Part shown: positions 27,429-35,979 of the stretch, in pieces
How positions within the stretch are numbered: the first letter of the stretch is position 1
How the letters are laid out: every line of letters starts with the position of its first letter
Assembly: GCF_000373105.1 (NCBI RefSeq)
Contig: NZ_KB890437.1
Location: forward strand, 32,642-96,641
From: Neolewinella persica DSM 23188
Lineage (GTDB): Bacteria; Bacteroidota; Bacteroidia; Chitinophagales; Saprospiraceae
Length of the DNA stretch: 64,000 nucleotides
Direction: 5' to 3'
The notes under the pieces: model-generated
Database searches by the model: none
Told to the model about the DNA's origin: nothing
Seen by the model: only the letters and a program-made list of their open reading frames with translations
Translations under genes and position numbers: made by a program

Positions 27429-28895
27429 ATGAGACTATTAACACTGCTGGCCACTACGGTGCTGCTGGCCGCTTGCGTTCACGATACGGACGACTACAAC
27501 CTATTCGTGGCCGAGAGCGGTGCCAGCCTGACCTATTATTTAGGAGGCGAAAAGAGTGAAGGAAAAGATGACCCTTGGAACACAATCAACAAGGGGTTCG
27601 GACAAGAAGCCACCTACACCGGCAAAACCATCCACGACGATCCCTGGAACACCATCAGCGAAAAATTCGGTGCTGAATCCGTTCACACCGGTAAGAACGG
27701 CCATGACGATCCTTGGACTCAAATTTGTACTCTATTCGCAAAGAGTGGCGGCGAGTCGGAGGATCCTTGGGAGAGGATTCAAGAAAATTTTGCCACCGAA
27801 TCCATTCACGTCAGTAAGTCGGAGGAGGATCCTTGGAATCGGATACAGCAATTGTTTCCCCCGGAATCGGTGCATACGGGTAAGAACAACGCTCGTTACT
27901 TCCTGGGCTTTGAGAAGTCTGTGGCGGTATTCGTGTCCTTTAATTACGAGGTGTCACAAGCGGACCGGGCGCGGGTGGTTGAGATTCGGGGGAATGCTCT
28001 CAAGCTGGAGTTTGCCGACGGAGCCGAGCAGTACGTGATCGACGCGCCGGTCGGCTGGACTGAGGGCGTGCAGTTGGAGACAGACTTCCTGGAGGCAACC
28101 AGTAAAAAAGACCGGCCGTTTCTTGGCGTTCGGGTTTGGCGAACGGTGGAAGGGGGGAGCTGGGCGCCGGTTGCCGGGAACTTGGCTTCTGAGACACCCG
28201 CTACCTGGCCACGGGAGCATTTCGCCTCGGGGGCAAGTCTACTGGTTGAACTTGGAGCCGGCCAGAAATCGGAGGACGATCCCTGGAACAGAATTAGCGA
28301 GCTTCTCGCTAAGAAAGATGGTGAGCACGATGATCCCTGGGACAGGATTAATGATAATTTTTCGATAGAGAGGGTACACACGAAGAATAACGACGACCCG
28401 TGGGACACCATTACCGATAAATTTGGATTAGACACAGTTCACCAGGGAGCTGGGAAAGCGCATGATGACCCGTGGGATACGATTGGTAAGAGTTTTTCCC
28501 TTGAGTCAGTCCATACCGGGAAGGGGAAGGTTGCAAGCTTCATGGGGAAGTCGGTAGTTGAGATGTTGTTCGTCAGTATCGGGGGTGAGAAAGGGGGAGA
28601 AGATGATCCTTGGAATCGTATTCATGATCTCTTTCTGGATGAGAGAAGCGGGGGAGTGCTGCTCAAGCTGGCTGAGGTCCGGGGTAAGGTTGGCCGATTT
28701 TACTTCGTGTCAACCTCCGACGGTGAATCTCTGGATGGACAGTCGGTTTTTGCGGTGGGAGTGCCGTCGGATTGGGAGCCAGGTTTAGTGCTGCGGGGAG
28801 AGGCTTATTTGCTCGAATCGAAAAAGGTGTTGCCACTCATGGGGGCGGTAGTTTGGGAGGTAGACCGTAACTTGTCTGTACCTAAAGCAAATTAA
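27429..28895 (+). CDS. Lipoprotein built from DPW repeats
   Basis: A 488-aa protein with a lipoprotein signal (MRLLTLLATTVLLAAC, Cys16). It contains ten copies of a repeat of about 20 residues whose core is (D/E)DPW(N/D)xI....F....VHTGK, five in residues 42-150 and five in 280-410. Two globular, beta-rich domains of about 100 residues interrupt them (about 155-265 and 365-480); each ends with similar text (FLGVRVWRTVEG and LMGAVVWEVDRN). I know no family with this repeat. The next gene, 1 bp downstream, carries one more DPW motif, so the two proteins likely work together in the envelope. Confidence 0.75.
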   Translation: MRLLTLLATTVLLAACVHDTDDYNLFVAESGASLTYYLGGEKSEGKDDPWNTINKGFGQEATYTGKTIHDDPWNTISEKFGAESVHTGKNGHDDPWTQICTLFAKSGGESEDPWERIQENFATESIHVSKSEEDPWNRIQQLFPPESVHTGKNNARYFLGFEKSVAVFVSFNYEVSQADRARVVEIRGNALKLEFADGAEQYVIDAPVGWTEGVQLETDFLEATSKKDRPFLGVRVWRTVEGGSWAPVAGNLASETPATWPREHFASGASLLVELGAGQKSEDDPWNRISELLAKKDGEHDDPWDRINDNFSIERVHTKNNDDPWDTITDKFGLDTVHQGAGKAHDDPWDTIGKSFSLESVHTGKGKVASFMGKSVVEMLFVSIGGEKGGEDDPWNRIHDLFLDERSGGVLLKLAEVRGKVGRFYFVSTSDGESLDGQSVFAVGVPSDWEPGLVLRGEAYLLESKKVLPLMGAVVWEVDRNLSVPKAN

Positions 28896-28896
28896 C

Positions 28897-29190
28897 ATGA
28901 CTAAGAAAACATACCGTAGGCTGGTGGTTGGCTACCTCCAGTGGTCGATTATCGGTTTGATCATCGCGTTGTTCGTTGCCTTCATTTCCTCGGATCCTCG
29001 GTCCGTGGTCTACGGGGTGCCAGCGGCTGGATCCGCAGCATCCGGGGACCTTGCTCTTCCAACCTCCACTGCACCTGCGTCCGCGCCCATCAAGCCCCCT
29101 GAAGCCGTGGCTCCGGATACAATCAACGGAGAGCTGGTGTGGCCCGATCCTTGGGACAAAATCACTGATACTAACCGGCCGTTTTACTAG
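28897..29190 (+). CDS. Single-pass membrane protein with C-terminal DPW motif
   Basis: A 97-aa protein with one membrane helix (residues 15-31, LQWSIIGLIIALFVAFI), a Pro/Ala-rich linker and an end WPDPWDKITDTNRPFY. DPWDKI is the core of the repeat in the upstream lipoprotein. It is translationally close (stop and start one base apart). It may anchor or cap the lipoprotein from the inner membrane. The linker contains a copy of the GCACCTGCGTCCGCGCC repeat (29069). Confidence 0.7.
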   Translation: MTKKTYRRLVVGYLQWSIIGLIIALFVAFISSDPRSVVYGVPAAGSAASGDLALPTSTAPASAPIKPPEAVAPDTINGELVWPDPWDKITDTNRPFY

Positions 29191-29243
29191 GTCAAGCGAA
29201 CGATTTTACGTACATTATGGACGTTATCAGTAAGTTAGAGATG

Positions 29244-29273
29244 AGGGGTCAGGGCCGATGGGTTTTGACCCCT
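29244..29273 (+). terminator. Possible terminator of the DPW operon
   Basis: Arms AGGGGTCA (29244-29251) and TGACCCCT (29266-29273) pair 53 bp after the stop. There is no clear T-run, only TTCTCTG. Confidence 0.4.
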
Positions 29274-29344
29274 TCTCTGTGTCTTGGAAACAGCAAAATC
29301 TAGATCACTTTCGAAATTTTGTAGTAAGTACAGGATTTAATTTT

Positions 29345-30754
29345 TTAGCCAATAGGGGTAGGTGTAAGTTTCTTGTAATTTAGGAAAGAGGTGATGCCAA
29401 GAAGTCCTGCAAGACCAATGCTTGCTGTGCCTGCCGTAAGTCCAAGAGATTTGTCAATAGAACCTAGCTGAGTCAGTATGAACGTGAGTACTCCTACAGC
29501 TCCAGTCACAAAAGAGATGCCTTTATTCAGTATCGGACGTGAGACGACACCCATAAAGAGATCGACAACTTCTATTTCAATGCTTTCAGAGAAGGCTTCA
29601 ACATCCTTATTTCCATCGGCTATAGACACAGTAATGTTTATCCTCTGCATACCTTCCTTGGCTGACGCCTCAGGAGTGAGAAGGAATTTAGTGGTTAGTA
29701 AGTCTTTGTCTAGTAGTAAATATGCACCCTTGGCTTTATCGACTTTTATATTTGTACCAGAAATTTGCACGAGCACTTTGGAGCCCCAAGTTATCTGAGC
29801 AGAGAAGCTAAAATTAGTTGTAGTGTTTACTTTCTCCTCTATAGACTTTAGGTAAAGTTCCTTAAAGCGCTTACGATAAAAAGTAAGTTCTATAAGGCTA
29901 GAGACTCCTTTACTGAATTTTCTTGGGGTGAGAATTGATAGAGTGGTGTTCTCCTTTAGAGAATCAGGACTAGTGAAATTAGCCAACCCGGGCTCTTGCC
30001 TCTTCTTCCCTCTCTTATCCTTAGGTTCCCATTCTATAGGGTGCTTCTCGTTCTTAAACTGAATTTCACTTGCTCCTACACTGGAAATTATGCTACCTAA
30101 GATTGAATTTTCATTCTTAACTTGTGTTTCTTCTATGTTGTCAGGTTCATCAAGATAAGTGTCATCTGGATGCTCACTATACCCGATTTTACTAGATATT
30201 TTGTGAAGTGAAAGTTCATCAAAGCGGTTAGTCTTTTCGGTTAAAGTTTCTTGTATCAGTGAAGAGAGGTAAGATTCAATGTCTTCGATCAAACTAGCAT
30301 AAGAGTTGACACCATCTTTGTTGATCTCAATACCGTGAAAGCGTATGTAGTCAGCAGAAGGAACTCCGGCTTCTAATATCGCATGGCGAATATCCTTTTG
30401 GGTAGGTTTCTTCTTTGTGTATAAGTAAAGTACTGTGTGAGCGTCTGAAGAAATGTTCTCATTAATAAAGGACTGTTGTATTAGACCAATTGAGGTAAGA
30501 AGTTCTCGAACATGGACTATCCAATCTTCATAGTTCTTTGCGTCGTCTTCGGGCAGACTAATAGTGCCACCAGTAACAGGATGTCTATATTCTGATGATC
30601 TAATCCAATGAAGGTTGACCCATACTTTAGACTTTTCAATTAGAGAGAGGGTCTCTCTGTACTCCGATAAATCATTAATTTCAAATAGGGTATCGTCCTG
30701 CGCTCCTAAGCGAGAACCGCTGTCGTCTATCAATATGCTAACAAATCTGAACAT
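29345..30754 (-). CDS. Membrane-anchored protein of unknown function
   Basis: About 469 aa when started at ATG 30754 (MFRFVSILIDDSGSRLG); an upstream ATG at 30808 is possible but adds an unlikely leader. The first 190 residues look like a Rossmann/TIR-like alpha-beta domain (RFVSILIDDSG, SKVWVNLHWIRS, HTVLYLYTKK). The centre is charged, followed by a beta-rich region. Two hydrophobic helices lie at the C-terminus (ISFVTGAVGVLTFILTQLG and IGLAGLLGITSFLNY). I do not recognise the family. The layout resembles an effector or sensor with a membrane tail. Confidence 0.55.
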   Translation of the reverse strand: MFRFVSILIDDSGSRLGAQDDTLFEINDLSEYRETLSLIEKSKVWVNLHWIRSSEYRHPVTGGTISLPEDDAKNYEDWIVHVRELLTSIGLIQQSFINENISSDAHTVLYLYTKKKPTQKDIRHAILEAGVPSADYIRFHGIEINKDGVNSYASLIEDIESYLSSLIQETLTEKTNRFDELSLHKISSKIGYSEHPDDTYLDEPDNIEETQVKNENSILGSIISSVGASEIQFKNEKHPIEWEPKDKRGKKRQEPGLANFTSPDSLKENTTLSILTPRKFSKGVSSLIELTFYRKRFKELYLKSIEEKVNTTTNFSFSAQITWGSKVLVQISGTNIKVDKAKGAYLLLDKDLLTTKFLLTPEASAKEGMQRINITVSIADGNKDVEAFSESIEIEVVDLFMGVVSRPILNKGISFVTGAVGVLTFILTQLGSIDKSLGLTAGTASIGLAGLLGITSFLNYKKLTPTPIG

Positions 30755-30808
30755 TGTAAAAAAATTTAATAAGAGACGCGAAAGTAGTTGGTCACCAAAG
30801 ATATGCAT

Positions 30809-31126
30809 GAAATATTAAGATTGATTCCTACCACCCCCTAAGAGCGTAGCTAATCATTGACTTTCTCCGGTAATTGGTAAACTTAGTTCTTACCGGTTGC
30901 TAGTACCGGCTTTTTTGGGTCCATGTTTTCTTTGCATCTCTCGTTATAGTCGTATTAACAAAAGGTATGGATAAGTTTAGACAACAGGATCCTAAAACTA
31001 ATTTTCGCTCACCTAAGGAGAGGTTAACCCTAGATAAAAGAGAGGTGACTAAAAAGAGAAGGACCGCACCCAATCGGATTGGGGCGGCCCTTCGAAATGC
31101 TCCGTTGTTCCCAACACCCTTGGGCG
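30809..31126. other. Intergenic region
   Basis: A plus-strand frame at 30967-31152 encodes a basic peptide that runs into repeat DNA; I do not support it as a gene. Nothing else was found. Confidence 0.35.
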
Positions 31127-31206
31127 GAGCTAAGCGGCTTAGCCGCTTTTAGACGGCCTTCGGCCTTTTTAGAAGTTAGACGGTCGCTGCGCTCCCTTTT
31201 AGAGCT
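31127..31206. repeat. Second array of hairpin modules
   Basis: Stems AGCGGCTTAGCCGCT, GGCCTTCGGCC and GGTCGCTGCGCTCC are separated by CTTTTAGACGG or CTTTTTAGAAGTTAGACGG. It has the same architecture as the array at 24838-24965. Confidence 0.7.
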
Positions 31207-31253
31207 GCCGCACACCGGAGGCAATACATTCTCGGGGCACAGCCCGCTCGCCC

Positions 31254-31847
31254 CTAGTTTTTGTAGGCGGGAATGATAGATTCGGTAAGGGCGCAACAGC
31301 GGCGGAATTCGGCTGCGAGGGTGACGGAGTTGACGATGAGAACGGAGGGTTTGACCTGATCGCGGATGACGACGTAGTAAGTGCCTTCGTAGCGCATCGG
31401 GAGGGTGATGTGGAGCATGGCGCTTCCGGTGTTGATGTGATAAAGTTCTTCGAGGGGTTCGCCCTTGGGTTGGAAATAGACATCAAGCGGAAGGCGCTGG
31501 TATTCGGGGTAGTACTGGTGGGCGTCTTTGTAGCGGAATAGCCCCCTGGTGGCGGTGAGTTTTGTGACTTCTACGCAGCGGGCGCCGAGGAATTGGAGGA
31601 TGGGGTAGGACTCTACTTGGCGGGACCGGTAGCGGCTGGTGTCGAAGCAGACGGGGTCTTCGTTGCCGGTGTAGATTTGGGCAGCCCCCCGGCCCCCAGA
31701 GGGGGAGTTCTGCTGGGCGATTAGGGGGGCGGGGCCGCAGGCGCAGAGGAAGAATAGCAGGAGCAGGGTGGGAGAAGAGCCTCCTCGGTGAGAGGAGGGC
31801 ACTCGCAAGGGGAGCCCGTACGGAAGGAGGGAAAAATTGCTGGACAT
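31254..31847 (-). CDS. Secreted hypothetical protein with repeat-derived insertions
   Basis: About 197 aa from ATG 31847. A hydrophobic export segment (LLLLFFLCACGPAPLIAQQ) starts only near residue 28; the preceding residues LPYGLPLRVPSSHRGG come from a palindromic repeat inserted between the start and the hydrophobic core. A second repeat encodes SPSGGRGAAQ just after the cleavage region. The mature part (VCFDTSRYRSRQVESYPILQ, CVEVTKLTATRGLFRY) is not recognised. It lies next to a helicase and two other exported proteins on the same strand and may belong to a plasmid transfer or envelope module. Confidence 0.55.
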   Translation of the reverse strand: MSSNFSLLPYGLPLRVPSSHRGGSSPTLLLLFFLCACGPAPLIAQQNSPSGGRGAAQIYTGNEDPVCFDTSRYRSRQVESYPILQFLGARCVEVTKLTATRGLFRYKDAHQYYPEYQRLPLDVYFQPKGEPLEELYHINTGSAMLHITLPMRYEGTYYVVIRDQVKPSVLIVNSVTLAAEFRRCCALTESIIPAYKN

Positions 31848-31940
31848 GAGCAAGGAGTTAAAAGGGTTATCCGGCGGGGTGCCGGGGTTTAGATTCAGGT
31901 ACGTGATGTCTTAAATAGTCGTACGTGAATTGATAATTGC

Positions 31941-31966
31941 AGCCCCCCGGCCCCCAAAGGGGGAGA
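31941..31966. repeat. GC-rich palindrome, GGCCCCCAAAGGGGGAG type
   Basis: An intergenic copy of a palindrome that also lies inside coding genes near 31680, 34766 and 35646. Confidence 0.6.
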
Positions 31967-31979
31967 AGAGCCATTGACA

Positions 31980-34900
31980 TTAAGCACTAAGTATCTGGAG
32001 CACCTTGACGGGGTTCTGTAATAGGTTACAGGCTGTAGTGGCCAGGGTAGGGGGGCTGGCGGAGGTGAAAGGATCTCCTACGGTAATCGTACGATAGCGA
32101 CCCTCTCCGTTGACGGTGGTGTGCATGATGCGGCGGAGGAGGTTGATGGCTTTTGCGGGGGTGAGACCGAGTATGTCGAAAGCTCCCTGGGTTCCAGAGG
32201 AGGAGTTTGGCTTCGGGTGCTGGTACCGAGGCACTGGTGGTGGCGGGAGATTTCTTGGTCTGGGGACTGATAGTAGGGGCTGGAGTTTTTTGACCAGGTC
32301 TTCGCCGGTTAGGGTCGGTCCCCGGGTTATGCTTGTGCCTGCGGCACTCGCTTCACCCGGGGTTAAAAATGTTCGACCCCGCTGGGGTCGGGAGGGAGGA
32401 GAAGTGAGGGAGGCGACGATCTTCTGTTTGATACGGACTTCTTCCTTGTGAGCCGGGAGCATCTGTTTTCGGAGTTCCGGATCGTCGGCTACGAGCTGCT
32501 CGAAATGGAAGAGGGCGGCCTGGTATTCGTGGTTGAAGTCTGCGATGGACATTGAGAGGAATGGGCCTTTGTCCTGAACACCGAGGGCGTGTAGTTTTGC
32601 TAACCGGAGGATGCGGCGTTTGGCGTAGTCGTCCAGGTGTTGCCGGTGCCGGCCGAGGTACTGGGCACCGGTTGCGCCGTCGCAGTCGTCGAGTAAATCG
32701 GGCACCAGGGTCCGGAGACTGTGTAGTCCGTGGCGGTTGTCTTTCTCCTGGTACAGGAGGTACAGTGCGTTGATGGGTTCGTCCGGATAGGTGGTAAGGT
32801 CCTCCAGTAGCTTTTTTCGGAATTCCTTCCTGATGGCTTTGGCGGTCTCGTGCTGGACGTTGATGGTTTCCTCGACGAGTTCGTTGGTTGGCGTACGTTT
32901 TACCCGAAATACACTGAAGTTATTGGCGCGCAAGCGGGTGTAGAAGTAACAGTTGTTGCTGGTGGCCAGCTTGCGGCCGTGGATAGCGGCCAGTACGTGA
33001 AGGGGATCGGCGTGCCAGTCGCCATCCCGATAAACGAGGTTCAGGAGTTCGGGGCGATAGGCCAGCTGGAGGGGGTAAGCCCCTCCCGTACGGTAGTTGT
33101 TGGAGATGTTCTGATAAATTTGATCGAGGAAGGGGAGCTCTGCTTCATCGTAGTCGCACAGGTAGGCTTCTTTGCGGCGGCGAAGGTGGTCGGCCTGTAG
33201 TTCGGCGCGTTCGAGGTTTTCCAGTAATTCCATCTTTGCGGACTGAAAGAACTCAGGGCGGAGGTCCCGTTCCGCTTCGAGGATGGAAAAGACGTTAACG
33301 GTCTTCAGCTTTCGGAAGCGGGCGATGAACTGGCGGAAGGTGTCTTCGCAGCGCAGACCTACGGTGTAGATACGCCCGACGTTGGTGTTCTTGATGTTGA
33401 CTCCCTCGCTGATCAGGCAGGTGCAGAGGAGGAGTTTAATCCGGGGATTGATTTTCTGATCCCGTATGATATCGTCGAGGTCCGGGGAGTCTCCGGCATC
33501 GTAGTGGGTGCGGGAGATGATGGCGACCTCGTATTCAGCTAAGTACTTCAGTTCGACGAGGGATTTGGCCAGTCTGGCGATCTGGTCGGTATTATTCCAG
33601 AAGATTACGTGCAGCTTCCCCCGGGTTCCGCCAACGGCTTCGCCGGTGCCTCCACCCGGGGTTAAAGCGGTTTGACCCCGCTGGGGTCCTGTGGGAGTGG
33701 TGAATACTTCGGCTAAGCGAGTGATGAGACATTTGGAGAGTGCTTGATTGTCGGAGCCATCGGCTTCGACGTCGAAAACGCGGACGGTGGGGTTTTCGAG
33801 CCGGCGGAAGGTTACGAGATGGAAATTGAAGGCGTGGCAGAGTAGGGGCGGCATGGTGCCGGAAAGGAGAATGGTTTTCTTTGCGTCGGGAAAGCAGCGG
33901 ACGCAATTACGGAGGGTTTCCGCGCGAAAGGGGTTAAAGCCGTTGTAGACTTGTCCGTACTGGTTTATCAGGTTGTGTGCTTCATCGATGACGAGGATCC
34001 TGCGCCAGAGGTCGGGGACCTGGTGGAGGGTGTCGTAGGTGCAGATGATGAGGTTCTTTTCATTGGCCGCTCTGATCTTGGCGGTGTCGCGCTCACCGGT
34101 GAGGACGAAACCACGGGTGCCGCGGGCGGTTTGCTCGGCGAGGTTGATGGTGGGCATGGCGATGACCATGCGTGTTTTCTCCCGCTTGGCGAAATTGATG
34201 AGGGCGGTTGTTTTCCCGGAGCCGGTAGGCGCCAGGATGGCCAGGCGGTTTTTGCCTTTGATGAGCCGGTGCAATGCTTGGCTTTGGTCCGTGATATAGT
34301 TTTTGATGACCAGGTGATCGGTTGGTACGTCGACGGCGAAAGGATCGGTGTTGAGCTGGTAGGTGATGGTTTCGTCGTAGAGGTTGCCGGTGGAGATGGG
34401 TTGGTAGGTGGCTCCACGGTAAGTGAATGAGGATCCCTCTCCCCCGGCCCCTCTCCAAACCGCTGCGCTGGAGAGGGGAGACGTGGCAGCTCGCTTCGCT
34501 CGTGAGCTGCCGGGTGCTTGAAGGCGTTCGATCCAGTGGCGGTAATTATCGCCCATGATGAGGCGGTTAATTTTACGGTTGGTAGTGGATTTGGCGAGGG
34601 TGAAACCGGCGAAGAAATCAGATTCGCGGAAAGTGGGGGTGAAGTTGAATTCGAGGAGATCTTTGGTGACGGGGCCAGCGCCGTGGACTTCGATCAGGTC
34701 ATCGATGCCTTTGGGTTGCTTGCCCGTTGAAGAACCTTCCTTTGCACCCGCGTCCGCGCCCAAAGGCCCCCCAGCCCCCAAAGGGGGAGTAGGACGGCCC
34801 ATTACAAAGATGATTTTGCAGGTGTGATCGATGGAGGAGAAGAGGGAGAATAGGGCGGTTGCGAATTTGCGGGCGGAGCTGGCGAAGTCTTCGTTGCGGC

Positions 34901-35762
34901 GGGAAGAAAGTAGTGTAGTCTTGTAGTTAGCTACGCTGCTGCCTGAGGCGGTCGGTAGTAATGTAGTGCTACCGCATTTTGGAGGCGTGGCAGACGTGGC
35001 ATTGCTGCCGCAGGCTACAAGCGTTTCATCTGGCGAGGCCGCAGGTGCATTGGAAGTTGGAGGAGCAGGGGAGGAACTGGATACATCGAGTGCATCATTA
35101 TCGTACATGATGAAAATGCGATCGGGACGGCGGCGGATGAGGTATTCCCGGAGTGTGGGATCGATGCGGTAGACGGTGATGCCAGTGAAGGCGACAGACT
35201 CGATGCCGGCGAGATCGAGCGTGATGGCTTTGAAGTAGCCTTCGATGAAGGTGATGAGTCCGCCGGTGGTGCCGTTGTTGTAGGCATTGATGGCCAGCGG
35301 TGCTGGGAGGGGGCGGACTTTTTCACCGAACTGATTGCCGTATTTGGAACGTTTGGGGTTGGCCTTCAGGTAGTCGGGATGGTAGCGGATAACGGAGAGC
35401 AGCCGGTAGTACATTTCCAAGTGGGGCTGGTAGGAGGAGCGGTGGCTGAGGATGCGGTCGACCTTCTTGCGGAACTGTTGCGGGATGAACTCGATGAAGG
35501 AGCCATCGAAGCGGCGGACCAGCTGGAGGATGTTGCCCTGCGCGTCGACATCGAGGCCGTAGTCCATGGCGTTGTCTTTGGTGAGGCCGAGGGCTTTGAG
35601 GCGGTTGTGGAAGTAATCGAGGCCGTAGAAGTGAGGAAGACTGTCGGCCCCCAAAGCGGGAGAGGAGGGGACAAGCTCTTTCTGGACGACAGGATTAGGG
35701 ATAGGAAGGGTAGGGACACTAGGCGGGAGGGCCTGGCGTCCGCTGTTTAAGGCGGTTGGCAT
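31980..35762 (-). CDS. Toprim (primase-like) - SF2 helicase fusion, probable plasmid replication protein
   Basis: 1260 aa from ATG 35762 (MPTALNSGRQALPP); an upstream TTG would add 23 residues. The N-terminal third contains a Toprim-like block as in DUF3854/TraC primases: LITFIEGYFKAITLDLAG (Glu and Lys), RIFIMYDNDAL (Asp-x-Asp) and KGIDDLI. The central part is a superfamily 2 helicase: Walker A LAPTGSGKTT (about residue 515), ILVIDEAHN (about 593), LLSGTMPP, and a C-terminal RecA domain with FRQFIARFRKLK (about 812). Several low-complexity inserts (PQRGQTALTPG, PQRGRTFLTPG, PPLGAGGPLG) are translated palindromic repeats. It probably primes or unwinds plasmid DNA. Confidence 0.75.
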   Translation of the reverse strand: MPTALNSGRQALPPSVPTLPIPNPVVQKELVPSSPALGADSLPHFYGLDYFHNRLKALGLTKDNAMDYGLDVDAQGNILQLVRRFDGSFIEFIPQQFRKKVDRILSHRSSYQPHLEMYYRLLSVIRYHPDYLKANPKRSKYGNQFGEKVRPLPAPLAINAYNNGTTGGLITFIEGYFKAITLDLAGIESVAFTGITVYRIDPTLREYLIRRRPDRIFIMYDNDALDVSSSSPAPPTSNAPAASPDETLVACGSNATSATPPKCGSTTLLPTASGSSVANYKTTLLSSRRNEDFASSARKFATALFSLFSSIDHTCKIIFVMGRPTPPLGAGGPLGADAGAKEGSSTGKQPKGIDDLIEVHGAGPVTKDLLEFNFTPTFRESDFFAGFTLAKSTTNRKINRLIMGDNYRHWIERLQAPGSSRAKRAATSPLSSAAVWRGAGGEGSSFTYRGATYQPISTGNLYDETITYQLNTDPFAVDVPTDHLVIKNYITDQSQALHRLIKGKNRLAILAPTGSGKTTALINFAKREKTRMVIAMPTINLAEQTARGTRGFVLTGERDTAKIRAANEKNLIICTYDTLHQVPDLWRRILVIDEAHNLINQYGQVYNGFNPFRAETLRNCVRCFPDAKKTILLSGTMPPLLCHAFNFHLVTFRRLENPTVRVFDVEADGSDNQALSKCLITRLAEVFTTPTGPQRGQTALTPGGGTGEAVGGTRGKLHVIFWNNTDQIARLAKSLVELKYLAEYEVAIISRTHYDAGDSPDLDDIIRDQKINPRIKLLLCTCLISEGVNIKNTNVGRIYTVGLRCEDTFRQFIARFRKLKTVNVFSILEAERDLRPEFFQSAKMELLENLERAELQADHLRRRKEAYLCDYDEAELPFLDQIYQNISNNYRTGGAYPLQLAYRPELLNLVYRDGDWHADPLHVLAAIHGRKLATSNNCYFYTRLRANNFSVFRVKRTPTNELVEETINVQHETAKAIRKEFRKKLLEDLTTYPDEPINALYLLYQEKDNRHGLHSLRTLVPDLLDDCDGATGAQYLGRHRQHLDDYAKRRILRLAKLHALGVQDKGPFLSMSIADFNHEYQAALFHFEQLVADDPELRKQMLPAHKEEVRIKQKIVASLTSPPSRPQRGRTFLTPGEASAAGTSITRGPTLTGEDLVKKLQPLLSVPRPRNLPPPPVPRYQHPKPNSSSGTQGAFDILGLTPAKAINLLRRIMHTTVNGEGRYRTITVGDPFTSASPPTLATTACNLLQNPVKVLQILSA
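32355..32389. repeat. 35-bp palindromic repeat inserted in frame in the Toprim-helicase gene (copy 1)
   Basis: Minus-strand translation gives PQRGRTFLTPG. Same frame and nearly the same sequence as copy 2 at 33654-33688. Confidence 0.8.
33069..33093. repeat. GGGGGTAAGCCCCTCCCGTAC palindrome, in frame in the helicase gene
   Basis: Member of a palindrome family that also occurs at 36435 and 36601 in the 260-aa gene. Here it encodes part of RTGGAYPLQL. Confidence 0.6.
33654..33688. repeat. 35-bp palindromic repeat inserted in frame in the Toprim-helicase gene (copy 2)
   Basis: Minus-strand translation gives PQRGQTALTPG. It lies between helicase motifs in a poorly conserved loop, so the insertion appears tolerated. 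Confidence 0.8.
34766..34790. repeat. GC-rich palindrome (GGCCCCCC...AAAGGGGGAG), in frame in the Toprim-helicase gene
   Basis: Encodes TPPLGAGGPLG on the minus strand, next to a copy of the GCACCCGCGTCCGCGCC repeat (34744), so two different repeats sit side by side within the gene. Confidence 0.6.
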
Positions 35763-35979
35763 GGAATAGTGGATTGGTGTGTCCCCCGGGGGGGTAAAAT
35801 CGGATTGCTTTACGCTCCAAGCGGGGTGCAAGAAAAGCGTAAAAGCTTATTTATGTATACTAAATGTAGATACAAAAAGACAAAAACAAGAATTTTATTT
35901 TGCTTGTAGGCAATGTTTTAGTTTTTGAAAGGGTGTTTTAGTCTTGAATTTTACTCTGTTTTTGGCGATGGTTTACGTC

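Noticed and set aside
27250..27559. Short plus-strand ORFs upstream of the DPW lipoprotein
   Set aside because: They overlap the leader and start of the lipoprotein gene in other frames with no protein-like sequence.
27429..28895. CRISPR-like direct repeats in the DNA
   Set aside because: The repetition is at protein level (DPW repeats) with synonymous variation, inside one open frame with a lipoprotein signal.
30967..31152. 61-codon plus-strand basic ORF
   Set aside because: It runs into hairpin-module repeats and has no recognisable features.
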